A stretch of DNA of 32,188 bases from positions 1 through 32,188 of the forward strand of contig CAYLGY010000023.1 of NCBI GenBank assembly GCA_964383325.1, written 5' to 3'. A model generated the notes under the pieces. The model ran no database searches, was not told the DNA's origin, and worked only from the letters and a program-made list of their open reading frames with translations. This document shows, piece after piece, positions 6,377 through 13,876 of this stretch (position 1 is the first letter of the stretch; each line of letters starts with the position of its first letter). The stretch is from CAYLGY01 sp964383325 (GTDB taxonomy: Bacteria; Pseudomonadota; Alphaproteobacteria; Rhizobiales; Rhizobiaceae). The position numbers were made by a program, and so were the translations under genes.

Positions 6377-9277
6377 TCAGTGCGCTTCGCCCCAATTGCC
6401 GGCGGCGCGCGCCTCGACCTGAAGCGGTACCAGCATCGCCACCGCAGGCATTGCCGCATTTTCCATGACGTTGCGTATCACGGGGATGGCCGCCTCGACT
6501 TCCGCGGCAGGAAGCTCGAATACCAGCTCGTCATGAACCTGGAGCAGCATGCGCGCCGAAAGGCCGGCGTCGTGGAGCGCGGGGTCCATGCGGATCATGG
6601 CGCGACGCAGGATGTCGGCTGCCGAACCCTGGATCGGTGCATTGATCGCGGCACGTTCGTTGAAGGCGCGCACTTGCGGATTGGATGACCGGATCTCCGG
6701 ATAATGGGCCCGCCGCCCGAAGATCGTCTCCACATAGCCTTGCTCTCGCGCCAGGGCCTTGGTCGCTTCCATATAGTCGCGGATCCCCGGAAAACGGATG
6801 AAATATTGCCGGATATATTCCGCAGCCTCGCTGCGCGGGATCGAGAGTTGCGCCGCGAGCCCGAAGGCCGAAATTCCGTAGATGATCCCGAAATTGATCG
6901 CCTTCGCCCTTCGCCGGACCTCGGGCGGCATTCCCTCGACGGGAATGCCGAACATTTCGGATGCGGTCATCGCGTGGATATCGATGCCGTCGGCAAAGGC
7001 CTGCCGCAATTGCGGAATGTCGGCCATATGCGCGAGGACGCGCAATTCGATCTGGCTGTAGTCCGCCGACAGCAGCCGATTGCCTGGTCCTGCAATGAAA
7101 GCGGTGCGGATGCGCCGGCCTTCGGCGGTACGGATCGGAATGTTCTGCAGGTTCGGCTCGGAAGAGGAAAGCCGTCCGGTCGAGGTCGATGCAAGCGCGA
7201 AGCTGGTATGGATGCGGCCCGTCCGCGGATGGATGTATCCGGGCAGGGCGTCGGTATAGGTGCTCTTCAGCTTGGTGAGCTGGCGCCAGTCGACGATCTT
7301 TCTCGGCAGTTCATGGCCTTCGGCTGCCAACTCCTCCAGAACCTGCGCCGTGGTGGACCATTGGCCGGTCCGGGTGCGCGTCCCGCCGGGCAGCCCCATC
7401 TTGCCGAAAAGGATCTCGCCGAGCTGGCGCGGCGAGCCGGGATTGAAGCTCTCGCCGGCAAGGTGCTGGATTTCGCTTTCGAGTGCCGCAGCGGCCTGGG
7501 CGAGCTCTCCGGAAAGGCGGCTCAGGATCTGCCTGTCAACCATGATGCCGTGCTGTTCCATTCGCGCAAGCACGGCAATCATCGGGCGTTCGAGCCGTTC
7601 ATGGACCGGCACGAGCCGCTCGGCGACCAGTCTCGGTCGCAGCACGCGCCAGAGCCTAAGCGCAAGATCCGCCTGCTCGCCGCACCAGGCGGCAGCCTCG
7701 TCAATGCCGACGGCTTCGAAACCGATCGCCTTGCGCCCGCTTCCCGTAAGATCGGCAAGCCGCGCAGATTCGTGCGCCAGCCATTTGCCGGCGAGCGAGG
7801 AAAGGTCGTGACCGCCGCGTCCGGCATCGAGGCAGTAGGAAATCAGCATGGTGTCGTCGAACGACTGCATGTCGATCCCGTATTGCTGCAGGAGCACGAG
7901 CTGCGGCTTCAGATCCTGTCCGATCTTCAGGATGGCAGGATCCTCAAGGACCGGCTTCAGTCGCTGCAGCGCCTGCGCCTCTTCCAGCTGTCCTTCCCGT
8001 CTGCCGCCGCCGAGGAGATCGTCAGCGCCGTTGCGATGGGCAATCGGCAGATAGCATGCCCTTCCGGGCGCGGTCGCCAGGCCAATGCCGACCAGTTCCG
8101 CCTGCATGGGATCGGCGCCGGTCATTGCCGCATGCAGGGCAAGGATGCCGGTCTCGCGCGCTTCCGCGATCCACCGGTCAAGCGCCTCGAAGTCGCGTAC
8201 CGTTTCGAGGCTCGCCAGCACCACGGGGGTCGAACGAGCCTCGTCCGCCCGTTGTCCGGCAAGTTGTTGCGGTTGCAGCGCAGGGCCTGCCGCCACGATT
8301 TCCACTGCCTGCGGGTCGAGGTCCGGGCCATGTGCCTGCGGGCCCCATTCGACCTCGACCTCCGCCGGCTCGACCGCCGCCGCATCCACGCCCGTCGCCT
8401 CGGCGACGCGCCGGGTCAAGGTGGTGAATTCCATGGCTTTCAGGAAGGCAATCAGCCGGGCGCCGTCCGGCTCCTCCAGCCGCAGCGCTTCCAGCGGCTC
8501 CTGGACCGGCACGTCGTTGCGGAGCTGAACCAGTTGCCGGGAGATACGCACCAGCTCACGGGACTGGAGCAGATTCTCGCGCCGCTTGTTCTGCCGGATC
8601 TCGTCCGCGCGCGCCAGCAGCGTTTCCAGATCGCCATATTCCTGCAGCAATTGCGCGGCGGTCTTCGGCCCGATCCCGGGCACGCCGGGCACATTGTCCA
8701 CCGAATCGCCCGTCAGCGCCTGAAGATCCGCCAGGCGCTCTGGGGCCACGCCCCAGCGCTCGATCACTTCATCGCGGCCGATCCGCCTGTCCTTCATTGT
8801 GTCGTACAGCCATGTCCGATCCGAGACGAGCTGCATCAGATCCTTGTCGGAAGAAACGATGGTGACGTCGGCGCCCGCTCTTTCCGCGAGTGTCGCATAG
8901 GTGGCGATGATGTCGTCGGCCTCAAAGCCCTCCTGCTCGATGCAGGGCAGGTTGAAGGCCCGCGTCGCGGCGCGGATCAGGCTGAATTGCGGAACGAGAT
9001 CCTCCGGCGGCGCGGTGCGGTTGGCCTTGTATTCGGGGAAGATCTCGTTGCGGAACGTCTTCGAGGAATAGTCGAAGATCACGGCGAAATGGGTTGGCGC
9101 CACGCCTACCGACGTGTTGCGCGCATCCGCCAGCAGCTTCCACAGCATGTTGCAGAATCCCGCGAGCGCGCCGACGGGAAGGTTGTCGGACTTGCGCGTC
9201 AGCGGCGGCAGGGCATGATAGGCCCGGAAGATGTAGCCCGAGCCGTCAACGAGGAACAGATGATCGCCTTGTTTCAT
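6377..9277 (-). CDS. polA: DNA polymerase I with degenerate 3'-5' exonuclease domain
   Basis: This 966-residue Pol I has three domains. The 5' nuclease (1 to about 290) keeps its acidic ligands in FEADD (118-122), SSDKD (142-146) and GDSVDN (190-195). The polymerase (about 560-966) keeps motif A SADYSQIELR (737-746), O-helix RRRAKAINFGIIYG (788-801) and motif C LQVHDELVF (912-920). The middle domain (about 350-550) still aligns with the proofreading exonuclease, but its catalytic acids are gone. The position of E. coli D355 is H382, E357 is A384 (LALHAAMTGAD instead of the usual DTET motif), D424 is Q459 (QDLKPQL), and D501 is Q535 (WCGEQAD). Proofreading is therefore predicted absent while gap filling and nick translation remain. 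The nucleotide sequence at H382 reads CTG CAT GCG GCA ATG, so this is not a frameshift. Confidence 0.97.
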   Translation of the reverse strand: MKQGDHLFLVDGSGYIFRAYHALPPLTRKSDNLPVGALAGFCNMLWKLLADARNTSVGVAPTHFAVIFDYSSKTFRNEIFPEYKANRTAPPEDLVPQFSLIRAATRAFNLPCIEQEGFEADDIIATYATLAERAGADVTIVSSDKDLMQLVSDRTWLYDTMKDRRIGRDEVIERWGVAPERLADLQALTGDSVDNVPGVPGIGPKTAAQLLQEYGDLETLLARADEIRQNKRRENLLQSRELVRISRQLVQLRNDVPVQEPLEALRLEEPDGARLIAFLKAMEFTTLTRRVAEATGVDAAAVEPAEVEVEWGPQAHGPDLDPQAVEIVAAGPALQPQQLAGQRADEARSTPVVLASLETVRDFEALDRWIAEARETGILALHAAMTGADPMQAELVGIGLATAPGRACYLPIAHRNGADDLLGGGRREGQLEEAQALQRLKPVLEDPAILKIGQDLKPQLVLLQQYGIDMQSFDDTMLISYCLDAGRGGHDLSSLAGKWLAHESARLADLTGSGRKAIGFEAVGIDEAAAWCGEQADLALRLWRVLRPRLVAERLVPVHERLERPMIAVLARMEQHGIMVDRQILSRLSGELAQAAAALESEIQHLAGESFNPGSPRQLGEILFGKMGLPGGTRTRTGQWSTTAQVLEELAAEGHELPRKIVDWRQLTKLKSTYTDALPGYIHPRTGRIHTSFALASTSTGRLSSSEPNLQNIPIRTAEGRRIRTAFIAGPGNRLLSADYSQIELRVLAHMADIPQLRQAFADGIDIHAMTASEMFGIPVEGMPPEVRRRAKAINFGIIYGISAFGLAAQLSIPRSEAAEYIRQYFIRFPGIRDYMEATKALAREQGYVETIFGRRAHYPEIRSSNPQVRAFNERAAINAPIQGSAADILRRAMIRMDPALHDAGLSARMLLQVHDELVFELPAAEVEAAIPVIRNVMENAAMPAVAMLVPLQVEARAAGNWGEAH

Positions 9278-9335
9278 GGGCGAAATGGGTAGCGCGGCCA
9301 GGCAGACATGTCTATCCGTGAATGTCCATCACGTG

Positions 9336-9357
9336 ATTGTTACGAAATTGTAACGAT
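9336..9357. promoter_or_regulatory. GTTAC-N6-GTAAC inverted repeat (candidate operator)
   Basis: GTTAC (9339-9343) and GTAAC (9350-9354) are perfect inverted arms around GAAATT. Including flanks, the 8-base arms at 9336-9343 and 9350-9357 differ at one position. It lies about 60 bases upstream of the polA ATG and about 60 bases before the first hairpin of the putative small RNA, in a locally AT-rich patch. It could bind a dimeric regulator of either unit. No regulator is assigned. Confidence 0.4.
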
Positions 9358-9410
9358 GTGATCATTGAATCGCCCTATTTCCGTACTCATATGCGGCAAG
9401 TCGGCACACC

Positions 9411-9543
9411 AGCCGATGTCCGGTCCCCAAGGCTCGTCCCCCGCCTTTCCGGACAGATGCGGCAACCGTATCCCCTCTCCGGGTTGCCGCGAATTGACAT
9501 GGCCGCTGTGGTAGCCCCCTCAACCATGGCGGCCTTTTCTTTT
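9411..9543 (+). ncRNA. putative small RNA: three hairpins with C-rich loops
   Basis: Three consecutive hairpins occupy a gap that has no plausible coding sequence. Hairpin 1: TGTCCGG (9417-9423) with CCGGACA (9449-9455), and inside it AAGGC (9429-9433) with GCCTT (9443-9447). A CCCC run (9425-9428) and a TCGTCCCCC apical loop stay unpaired. Hairpin 2: GCGGCAACC (9459-9467) with GGTTGCCGC (9482-9490), loop GTATCCCCTCTCCG. Hairpin 3: a continuous 12-bp stem (9501-9512 with 9523-9534, two G-U pairs), loop AGCCCCCTCA, then TTTTCTTTT. The architecture resembles rhizobial trans-acting RNAs that expose anti-Shine-Dalgarno motifs in each loop (the alpha-r14/NfeR1 type), though the loop motif here differs. 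The 5' end and promoter are not resolved. The next gene has its own promoter after the T tract, so a leader or attenuator is less likely. Confidence 0.55.
9501..9543 (+). terminator. intrinsic terminator of the putative small RNA
   Basis: The 12-bp stem 9501-9512/9523-9534 contains two central G-U pairs and a 10-base loop, and is followed directly by TTTTCTTTT (9535-9543). This is the clearest intrinsic terminator in the window. No coding gene on the plus strand lies upstream of it within the gap, so it must end a non-coding transcript or act as an attenuator. Confidence 0.75.
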
Positions 9544-9549
9544 CTCCCG

Positions 9550-9579
9550 TTGGACAAATTCGCCCGTCCTCTTTATATC
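9550..9579 (+). promoter_or_regulatory. sigma-70-type promoter for the M20 peptidase gene
   Basis: A -35 TTGGAC (9550-9555) and a -10 TATATC (9574-9579) are separated by 18 bases. The promoter begins seven bases after the T tract of the upstream terminator and would start transcription near 9587, some 15-30 bases before the candidate start codons. It would drive the M20 peptidase and the coupled rnd gene. Confidence 0.5.
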
Positions 9580-9614
9580 ACGCCGCAGTCGAAGCCGGCA
9601 TGAGGCGAGCGAAG

Positions 9615-11009
9615 ATGTCGAAACTGGAACCGGTACTTGCAGCGATTGACGAAGGCATGGACGCCAGCCTTTCCCGGCTGTTCGAGCTGCTCCGCTTTCC
9701 ATCGATCTCAACCGATCCCGCCCATGCGCAGGATTGCCGCCGCGCCGCGGAATGGCTGGCCGACGAGCTGCGCTCGGTCGGATTCGCCGCTGACATTCGC
9801 GAAACGACGGGGCATCCGATGGTGGTCGGACATCATCCGGGCGGTTCCGAGGACGCGCCGCACGTGCTCTTCTATGGCCATTACGACGTTCAGCCGGTTG
9901 ATCCGATCGAGCTGTGGCACAGCGATCCGTTCGAGCCGCGCCTGGAGGAACTGGCCGATGGCAAAAGGGTGATCCGGGCCCGCGGCGCTTCCGACGACAA
10001 GGGCCAGCTGATGCTGTTCGTCGAGGCATGCCGGGCATGGAAGAAGGTGCATGGCGCATTGCCGTGCCGCGTCACCATCCTGTTCGAGGGTGAGGAGGAA
10101 TCGGGTTCGGCTTCGCTGCAACCCTTTCTTGAGGCCAATGCAGAGGAGCTGAAGGCCGATGTCGCACTGGTCTGCGACACGAACATGTGGGGCGACACGC
10201 CGGCCATCGCCACGAGCCTGCGCGGCCTGGTCGGCGAGGAAGTAATCCTGTCCGCGGCAAGCCGGGATCTCCATTCCGGCTATTATGGCGGCATCGCAGC
10301 CAATCCTATCCATGTGCTTGCCCGCATCTTGGCCGATCTGCACGATGCGGATGGCAGGGTCACGCTGCCCGGCTTCTATGACGGGGTGGAGGAGACACCC
10401 CCCGCGATCCTGCGGAGCTGGGAGATGCTTGCGGGCGAGGACAATGACCTTCTCCGTGAAGTCGGACTGTCCGTGCCGGCTGGCGAGAAGGGCCGCGGCC
10501 TGCTCGAGCGTGTCTGGGCCCGGCCCACTGTCGAAGTCAATGGCATACAGGGTGGCTATGCCGGCGAAGGGTTCAAGACGGTCATCGCGGCCCAGGCTTC
10601 AGCGAAGGTTTCCTTCCGCCTGGTGCACCGCCAGGATCCGCATCGCATCCGCGCCGCCTTCCGGGAATTCGTCCGGCAGCGCCTCCCGGCCGATTGCTCG
10701 GTTTCCTTTGCCGAACACGGCGCCTCGGGCGCAATCCAGCTCGATCCCGATTCTCCATGGGTCGGGCTCGCCATGCAGGCCTTGTCGCAGGAATGGGAAC
10801 GTCCGGCCGTGCGTATCGGCATGGGCGGCTCGATTCCGGTCGTCGGTGATTTCAAGAAATTGCTGGACATGGATTGTCTGCTGGTCGGCTTTGCCCGCGA
10901 CGATGACTGCATCCATTCGCCCAACGAGAAATATGATCTGGAGAGCTTTCACAAGGGACAGCGCTCCTGGGCGCGGATCCTCGACATTCTGGGCAGGCGG
11001 GACACATGA
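9615..11009 (+). CDS. M20 family metallopeptidase (dipeptidase)
   Basis: This 464-residue cytoplasmic zinc peptidase resembles the carnosine-dipeptidase/PepV-like branch of M20. Numbered from ATG 9615, expected metal and catalytic residues are H89 and D91 in YGHYDVQP, bridging D127 in RGASDDKGQ, general base E161 and metal ligand E162 in FEGEEESGS, D188 in VCDTN, and a C-terminal histidine in CIHSPNEKYDL. The lid or dimerisation domain with the substrate-binding HSGYYGG segment lies in the middle. ATG 9600 would add five residues; ATG 9615 matches how relatives begin (MSKLEP). Family members hydrolyse dipeptides or act as N-acyl amino-acid hydrolases, and the exact substrate is not predictable here. 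The stop overlaps the rnd start (ATGA), so both are translated from one message. Confidence 0.9.
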   Translation: MSKLEPVLAAIDEGMDASLSRLFELLRFPSISTDPAHAQDCRRAAEWLADELRSVGFAADIRETTGHPMVVGHHPGGSEDAPHVLFYGHYDVQPVDPIELWHSDPFEPRLEELADGKRVIRARGASDDKGQLMLFVEACRAWKKVHGALPCRVTILFEGEEESGSASLQPFLEANAEELKADVALVCDTNMWGDTPAIATSLRGLVGEEVILSAASRDLHSGYYGGIAANPIHVLARILADLHDADGRVTLPGFYDGVEETPPAILRSWEMLAGEDNDLLREVGLSVPAGEKGRGLLERVWARPTVEVNGIQGGYAGEGFKTVIAAQASAKVSFRLVHRQDPHRIRAAFREFVRQRLPADCSVSFAEHGASGAIQLDPDSPWVGLAMQALSQEWERPAVRIGMGGSIPVVGDFKKLLDMDCLLVGFARDDDCIHSPNEKYDLESFHKGQRSWARILDILGRRDT

Positions 11010-11623
11010 AAATTCGGCATCATTCTCAGGATCTTCCGAATCTCGACCGGTACCAGGTCGATGCAATCGCCATCGATACGGAGACGCAGGGGCTGCGCCC
11101 GCATCGTGACCGGTTATGCGTGGTGCAGGTCTCGCCAGGCGACGGGACGGCCGACATCATCCAGATCGCACCCGGCCAGAACCGCGCGCCCAATCTCGTT
11201 CGCCTTCTGGAAGACCGCGGCATCACCAAGCTGTTTCATTTCGCCCGCTTCGACCTTGCGGTACTTCAGCTTGCCTTTGGCTGCGAGATCGAGCCGGTTT
11301 ATTGCACCAAGATCGCTTCGCGCCTCACCCGCACCTATACGGATCGGCATGGACTCAAGGATTTGTGCGCCGAACTGATCGACGTAACGCTGTCGAAGCA
11401 GCAGCAGAGTTCCGACTGGGCGGCAGAAACCCTGACCCAGGCGCAGCTCGAATATGCCGCGAGCGATGTGCTCCATCTCCACCGGCTACGCGCCGAACTG
11501 GACAAGCGGCTGGCGCGCGAGAACCGCATGGAACTGGCCGAAGCCTGCTTCCGCTTCCTCCCGACGCGCGCCCGGCTCGACCTCGCCGGCTGGCCGGAAG
11601 AGGATATCTTCGCACATGCGTGA
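11006..11623 (+). CDS. rnd: ribonuclease D, short form
   Basis: This 205-residue DEDDy-type 3'-5' exoribonuclease would trim tRNA precursors and other stable RNA 3' ends. The catalytic set is complete: D24 and E26 in AIDTETQG, D83 in FHFARFD, and Y150 and D154 in YAASD. It consists of the exonuclease domain only. The HRDC domains that bring E. coli RNase D to about 375 residues are absent, as in many alphaproteobacterial short RNase D proteins. The ATG lies within the stop of the M20 peptidase gene (ATGA), indicating translational coupling. No functional relation between the two products is evident. The 3' flank leads into the PBP1A promoter region. Confidence 0.92.
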   Translation: MKIRHHSQDLPNLDRYQVDAIAIDTETQGLRPHRDRLCVVQVSPGDGTADIIQIAPGQNRAPNLVRLLEDRGITKLFHFARFDLAVLQLAFGCEIEPVYCTKIASRLTRTYTDRHGLKDLCAELIDVTLSKQQQSSDWAAETLTQAQLEYAASDVLHLHRLRAELDKRLARENRMELAEACFRFLPTRARLDLAGWPEEDIFAHA

Positions 11624-11659
11624 TTGGGCGAAGCGCGGCGGGAAGCCGCTCGTGATCGC

Positions 11660-11674
11660 TTAACCGGGCCTTAA
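11660..11674. promoter_or_regulatory. TTAA-N7-TTAA, candidate CtrA-binding site
   Basis: TTAA (11660-11663), seven bases, then TTAA (11671-11674). This is the full spacing of the CtrA recognition motif of alphaproteobacteria. It lies between rnd and the class A penicillin-binding protein gene, about 50 bases before the likely start codon, where it could activate or repress cell-cycle-timed transcription. Such AT-only tetramer pairs are rare in this GC-rich sequence, but one match by motif alone is not proof. Confidence 0.45.
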
Positions 11675-11724
11675 AGCCGCCGGCCATAGTGTCCTCTTCA
11701 ACGGGACAAGGATTTCGGTTCGGC

Positions 11725-13869
11725 ATGGCAGGCAGGAGAAGGACCCGGCGCATGGAACCTCGTCTTGACGACGGGCCCTCGGGCGCTGCGGCGATTCGCA
11801 TCAGCGCGGATGACCGGCTCGTGGCCGGCCATGGGGGGCGTTCGGCAAGACCGCGCACGGGCCGCGCCTCCTCGCGTGCCCGCAGGCCGAAGGGCAGGTT
11901 CCGCCTCTTGCGGCGGCTGGTCTACTGGACGCTGGTGCTCGGCATCTGGGCAGGCATTGCCGGGGTCGGTCTCGTCGGCTGGTATGGCGCACGGATGCCC
12001 GCCGCGACCAGCTGGTCCATCCCCGACCGGCCGCCCAATGTCCGCATCCTCTCCGTGGACGGCGCATTGATCGCCAATCGCGGCCTGATGGGCGGCGAGG
12101 CCATTGGCCTGCATGAAATGTCGCCCTTCATTGCGCAGGCAGTGATCGCCATCGAGGACCGGCGCTTCTTTTCCCATTTCGGCCTCGATCCGATTGGCCT
12201 CGCGCGTGCGGCGGTAAAGAATCTGGTCAGTGGCGCCTGGGTGCAGGGCGGTTCGACCCTGACGCAGCAATTGGCCAAGAACCTGTTCCTGAAGCCGGAG
12301 CGCACGCTGGAGCGCAAGGTCCAGGAAGTGCTGCTGGCCTTCTGGCTGGAACATGAGCACAGCAAGGAACAAATCCTCGAAATGTACTTGAACCGGGTTT
12401 ATTTCGGTTCGGGTGCGTATGGGGTGGAAGCTGCGGCACGAAGATATTTCGGCAAGATGGCGAGCGACGTCAACCTGGCGGAGGCAGCCTTGCTTGCCGG
12501 CCTGCTCAAGGCGCCGTCCCGCCTGTCTCCCGCGCGCGACCCCGAAGCCGCCAATGCCCGCGCGCAACTCGTGCTCCAGGCCATGCGCGATCAGGGCATG
12601 ATCGGGGACGGAGAGCTCGCCGCCGCCATCAGCGCGCCGGCGACCCGGGCCGCGGCCTACTGGAACGGCTCGGAACACTATGTTGCCGACCGGGTCATGG
12701 AGGAGCTTCCCCAACTGATCGGCGAGAGCCGGGAGGACATCATCGTCGAAACCACGGTGGACCTGCACTTGCAGAAACTCGCCGAGCGTTCGATCCGGAA
12801 ACTGGTGGCCGAGGAGGGCGAGCGGCTGCGGGTCAGCCAGGGGGCGCTGGTTTCCATCGATGGTTCGGGGGCGGTACGCTCGCTCGTCGGCGGTTATGAC
12901 TATGCGAACAGCCAGTTCGACCGGGCCTCGGAAGGCCGGCGCCAGCCGGGGTCAGCCTTCAAGCCCTTCGTGTTCCTTGCGGCGCTCGAACAGGGGCGCA
13001 CGCCCGCGAGCCGGCGCAATGATGCCCCGATCCGGATCGGCAAGTGGACCCCGGAGAATTATGGCGGCAAATATCGGGGCGAGGTGACGCTGAGCGAGGC
13101 GATGGCGCTTTCGCTGAATTCGGTTGCTGCACAGCTTACCCAGGAAGTCGGCCCGGAAACGGTTGCCGAGACGGCGCAGCGCCTCGGCATCCGTTCAGAT
13201 CTGCGCCCGAATGCCTCGCTGGCACTGGGCACTTCGGAAGTGACCCTTTTCGAACTGGTTTCCGCCTATGTTCCCTTTGCCAATGGCGGTCAGCGCCCGC
13301 CGATCCATATCGTGCGGAGGATCACGAAAGCTTCCGGCGAGCTTCTGTACGAACATCACGCCGGCGCGGTGCCTCGTGTTATCCGGCCCGAGCATGTCGC
13401 GATGATGAACACCATGATGACCGGCACGCTCGAATATGGCACGGCGCGCAATGCCGCGTTCGGATGGCCGGCAGCCGGCAAGACCGGTACCAGCCAGAAT
13501 GCGCGCGATGCCTGGTTTGTCGGGTATACTTCGAACCTCGTGACGGGCGTCTGGTTCGGCAATGATGACGGCAAGCCGACGCGCGACGTCACGGGCGGCT
13601 CCTTGCCTGCAAGGGCCTGGAAAACCTTCATGGCCGCGGCGCATGAAGGGTTGCGGCCGTCCGGCCTGCATGGAGGGCTATGGGCGGCGCCCGTACCCGA
13701 GCTGCCCTTGCAGGCGTCACCCGCCATCCTTGCCGGGGAGGGCGCGATGCCGGCGCGGGGGCCGGAAGCGCATTCGCCAGCGCCGCCTGTTCCCCCTGCC
13801 GGTATCGGTGAATCGCGTCGGGCCGGAAGCGGCGTGAGTCTGCTTGACCGCCTGTTCGGACTTTATTGA
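11725..13869 (+). CDS. class A penicillin-binding protein (PBP1A-type)
   Basis: This bifunctional peptidoglycan synthase (714 residues from ATG 11725) polymerises glycan strands from lipid II and cross-links them in the periplasm. A basic cytoplasmic tail precedes one membrane anchor (about 65-89). The GT51 glycosyltransferase has catalytic E144 in IEDRRFFSHFG and the GGSTLTQQLAKN motif starting at 175. The transpeptidase has S410-x-x-K413 in GSAFKPF, S463-x-N465 in SLNS, and KTGT at 586-589. All active-site motifs are intact. The C-terminus is a proline/alanine-rich tail. Start choice is uncertain: GTG 11689 gives a longer tail, and ATG 11752 has a good AAGGA upstream. A TTAA-N7-TTAA motif lies just upstream. 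Its stop is seven bases from the stop of convergent glcF. Confidence 0.94.
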   Translation: MAGRRRTRRMEPRLDDGPSGAAAIRISADDRLVAGHGGRSARPRTGRASSRARRPKGRFRLLRRLVYWTLVLGIWAGIAGVGLVGWYGARMPAATSWSIPDRPPNVRILSVDGALIANRGLMGGEAIGLHEMSPFIAQAVIAIEDRRFFSHFGLDPIGLARAAVKNLVSGAWVQGGSTLTQQLAKNLFLKPERTLERKVQEVLLAFWLEHEHSKEQILEMYLNRVYFGSGAYGVEAAARRYFGKMASDVNLAEAALLAGLLKAPSRLSPARDPEAANARAQLVLQAMRDQGMIGDGELAAAISAPATRAAAYWNGSEHYVADRVMEELPQLIGESREDIIVETTVDLHLQKLAERSIRKLVAEEGERLRVSQGALVSIDGSGAVRSLVGGYDYANSQFDRASEGRRQPGSAFKPFVFLAALEQGRTPASRRNDAPIRIGKWTPENYGGKYRGEVTLSEAMALSLNSVAAQLTQEVGPETVAETAQRLGIRSDLRPNASLALGTSEVTLFELVSAYVPFANGGQRPPIHIVRRITKASGELLYEHHAGAVPRVIRPEHVAMMNTMMTGTLEYGTARNAAFGWPAAGKTGTSQNARDAWFVGYTSNLVTGVWFGNDDGKPTRDVTGGSLPARAWKTFMAAAHEGLRPSGLHGGLWAAPVPELPLQASPAILAGEGAMPARGPEAHSPAPPVPPAGIGESRRAGSGVSLLDRLFGLY

Positions 13870-13876
13870 TCGCGCT

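Noticed and set aside
6704..9292. 862-codon open frame on the plus strand across polA
   Set aside because: It is the antisense of polA in a GC-rich sequence where stop codons are rare. Its translation resembles no family and is full of arginine, while the minus strand encodes a clear Pol I.
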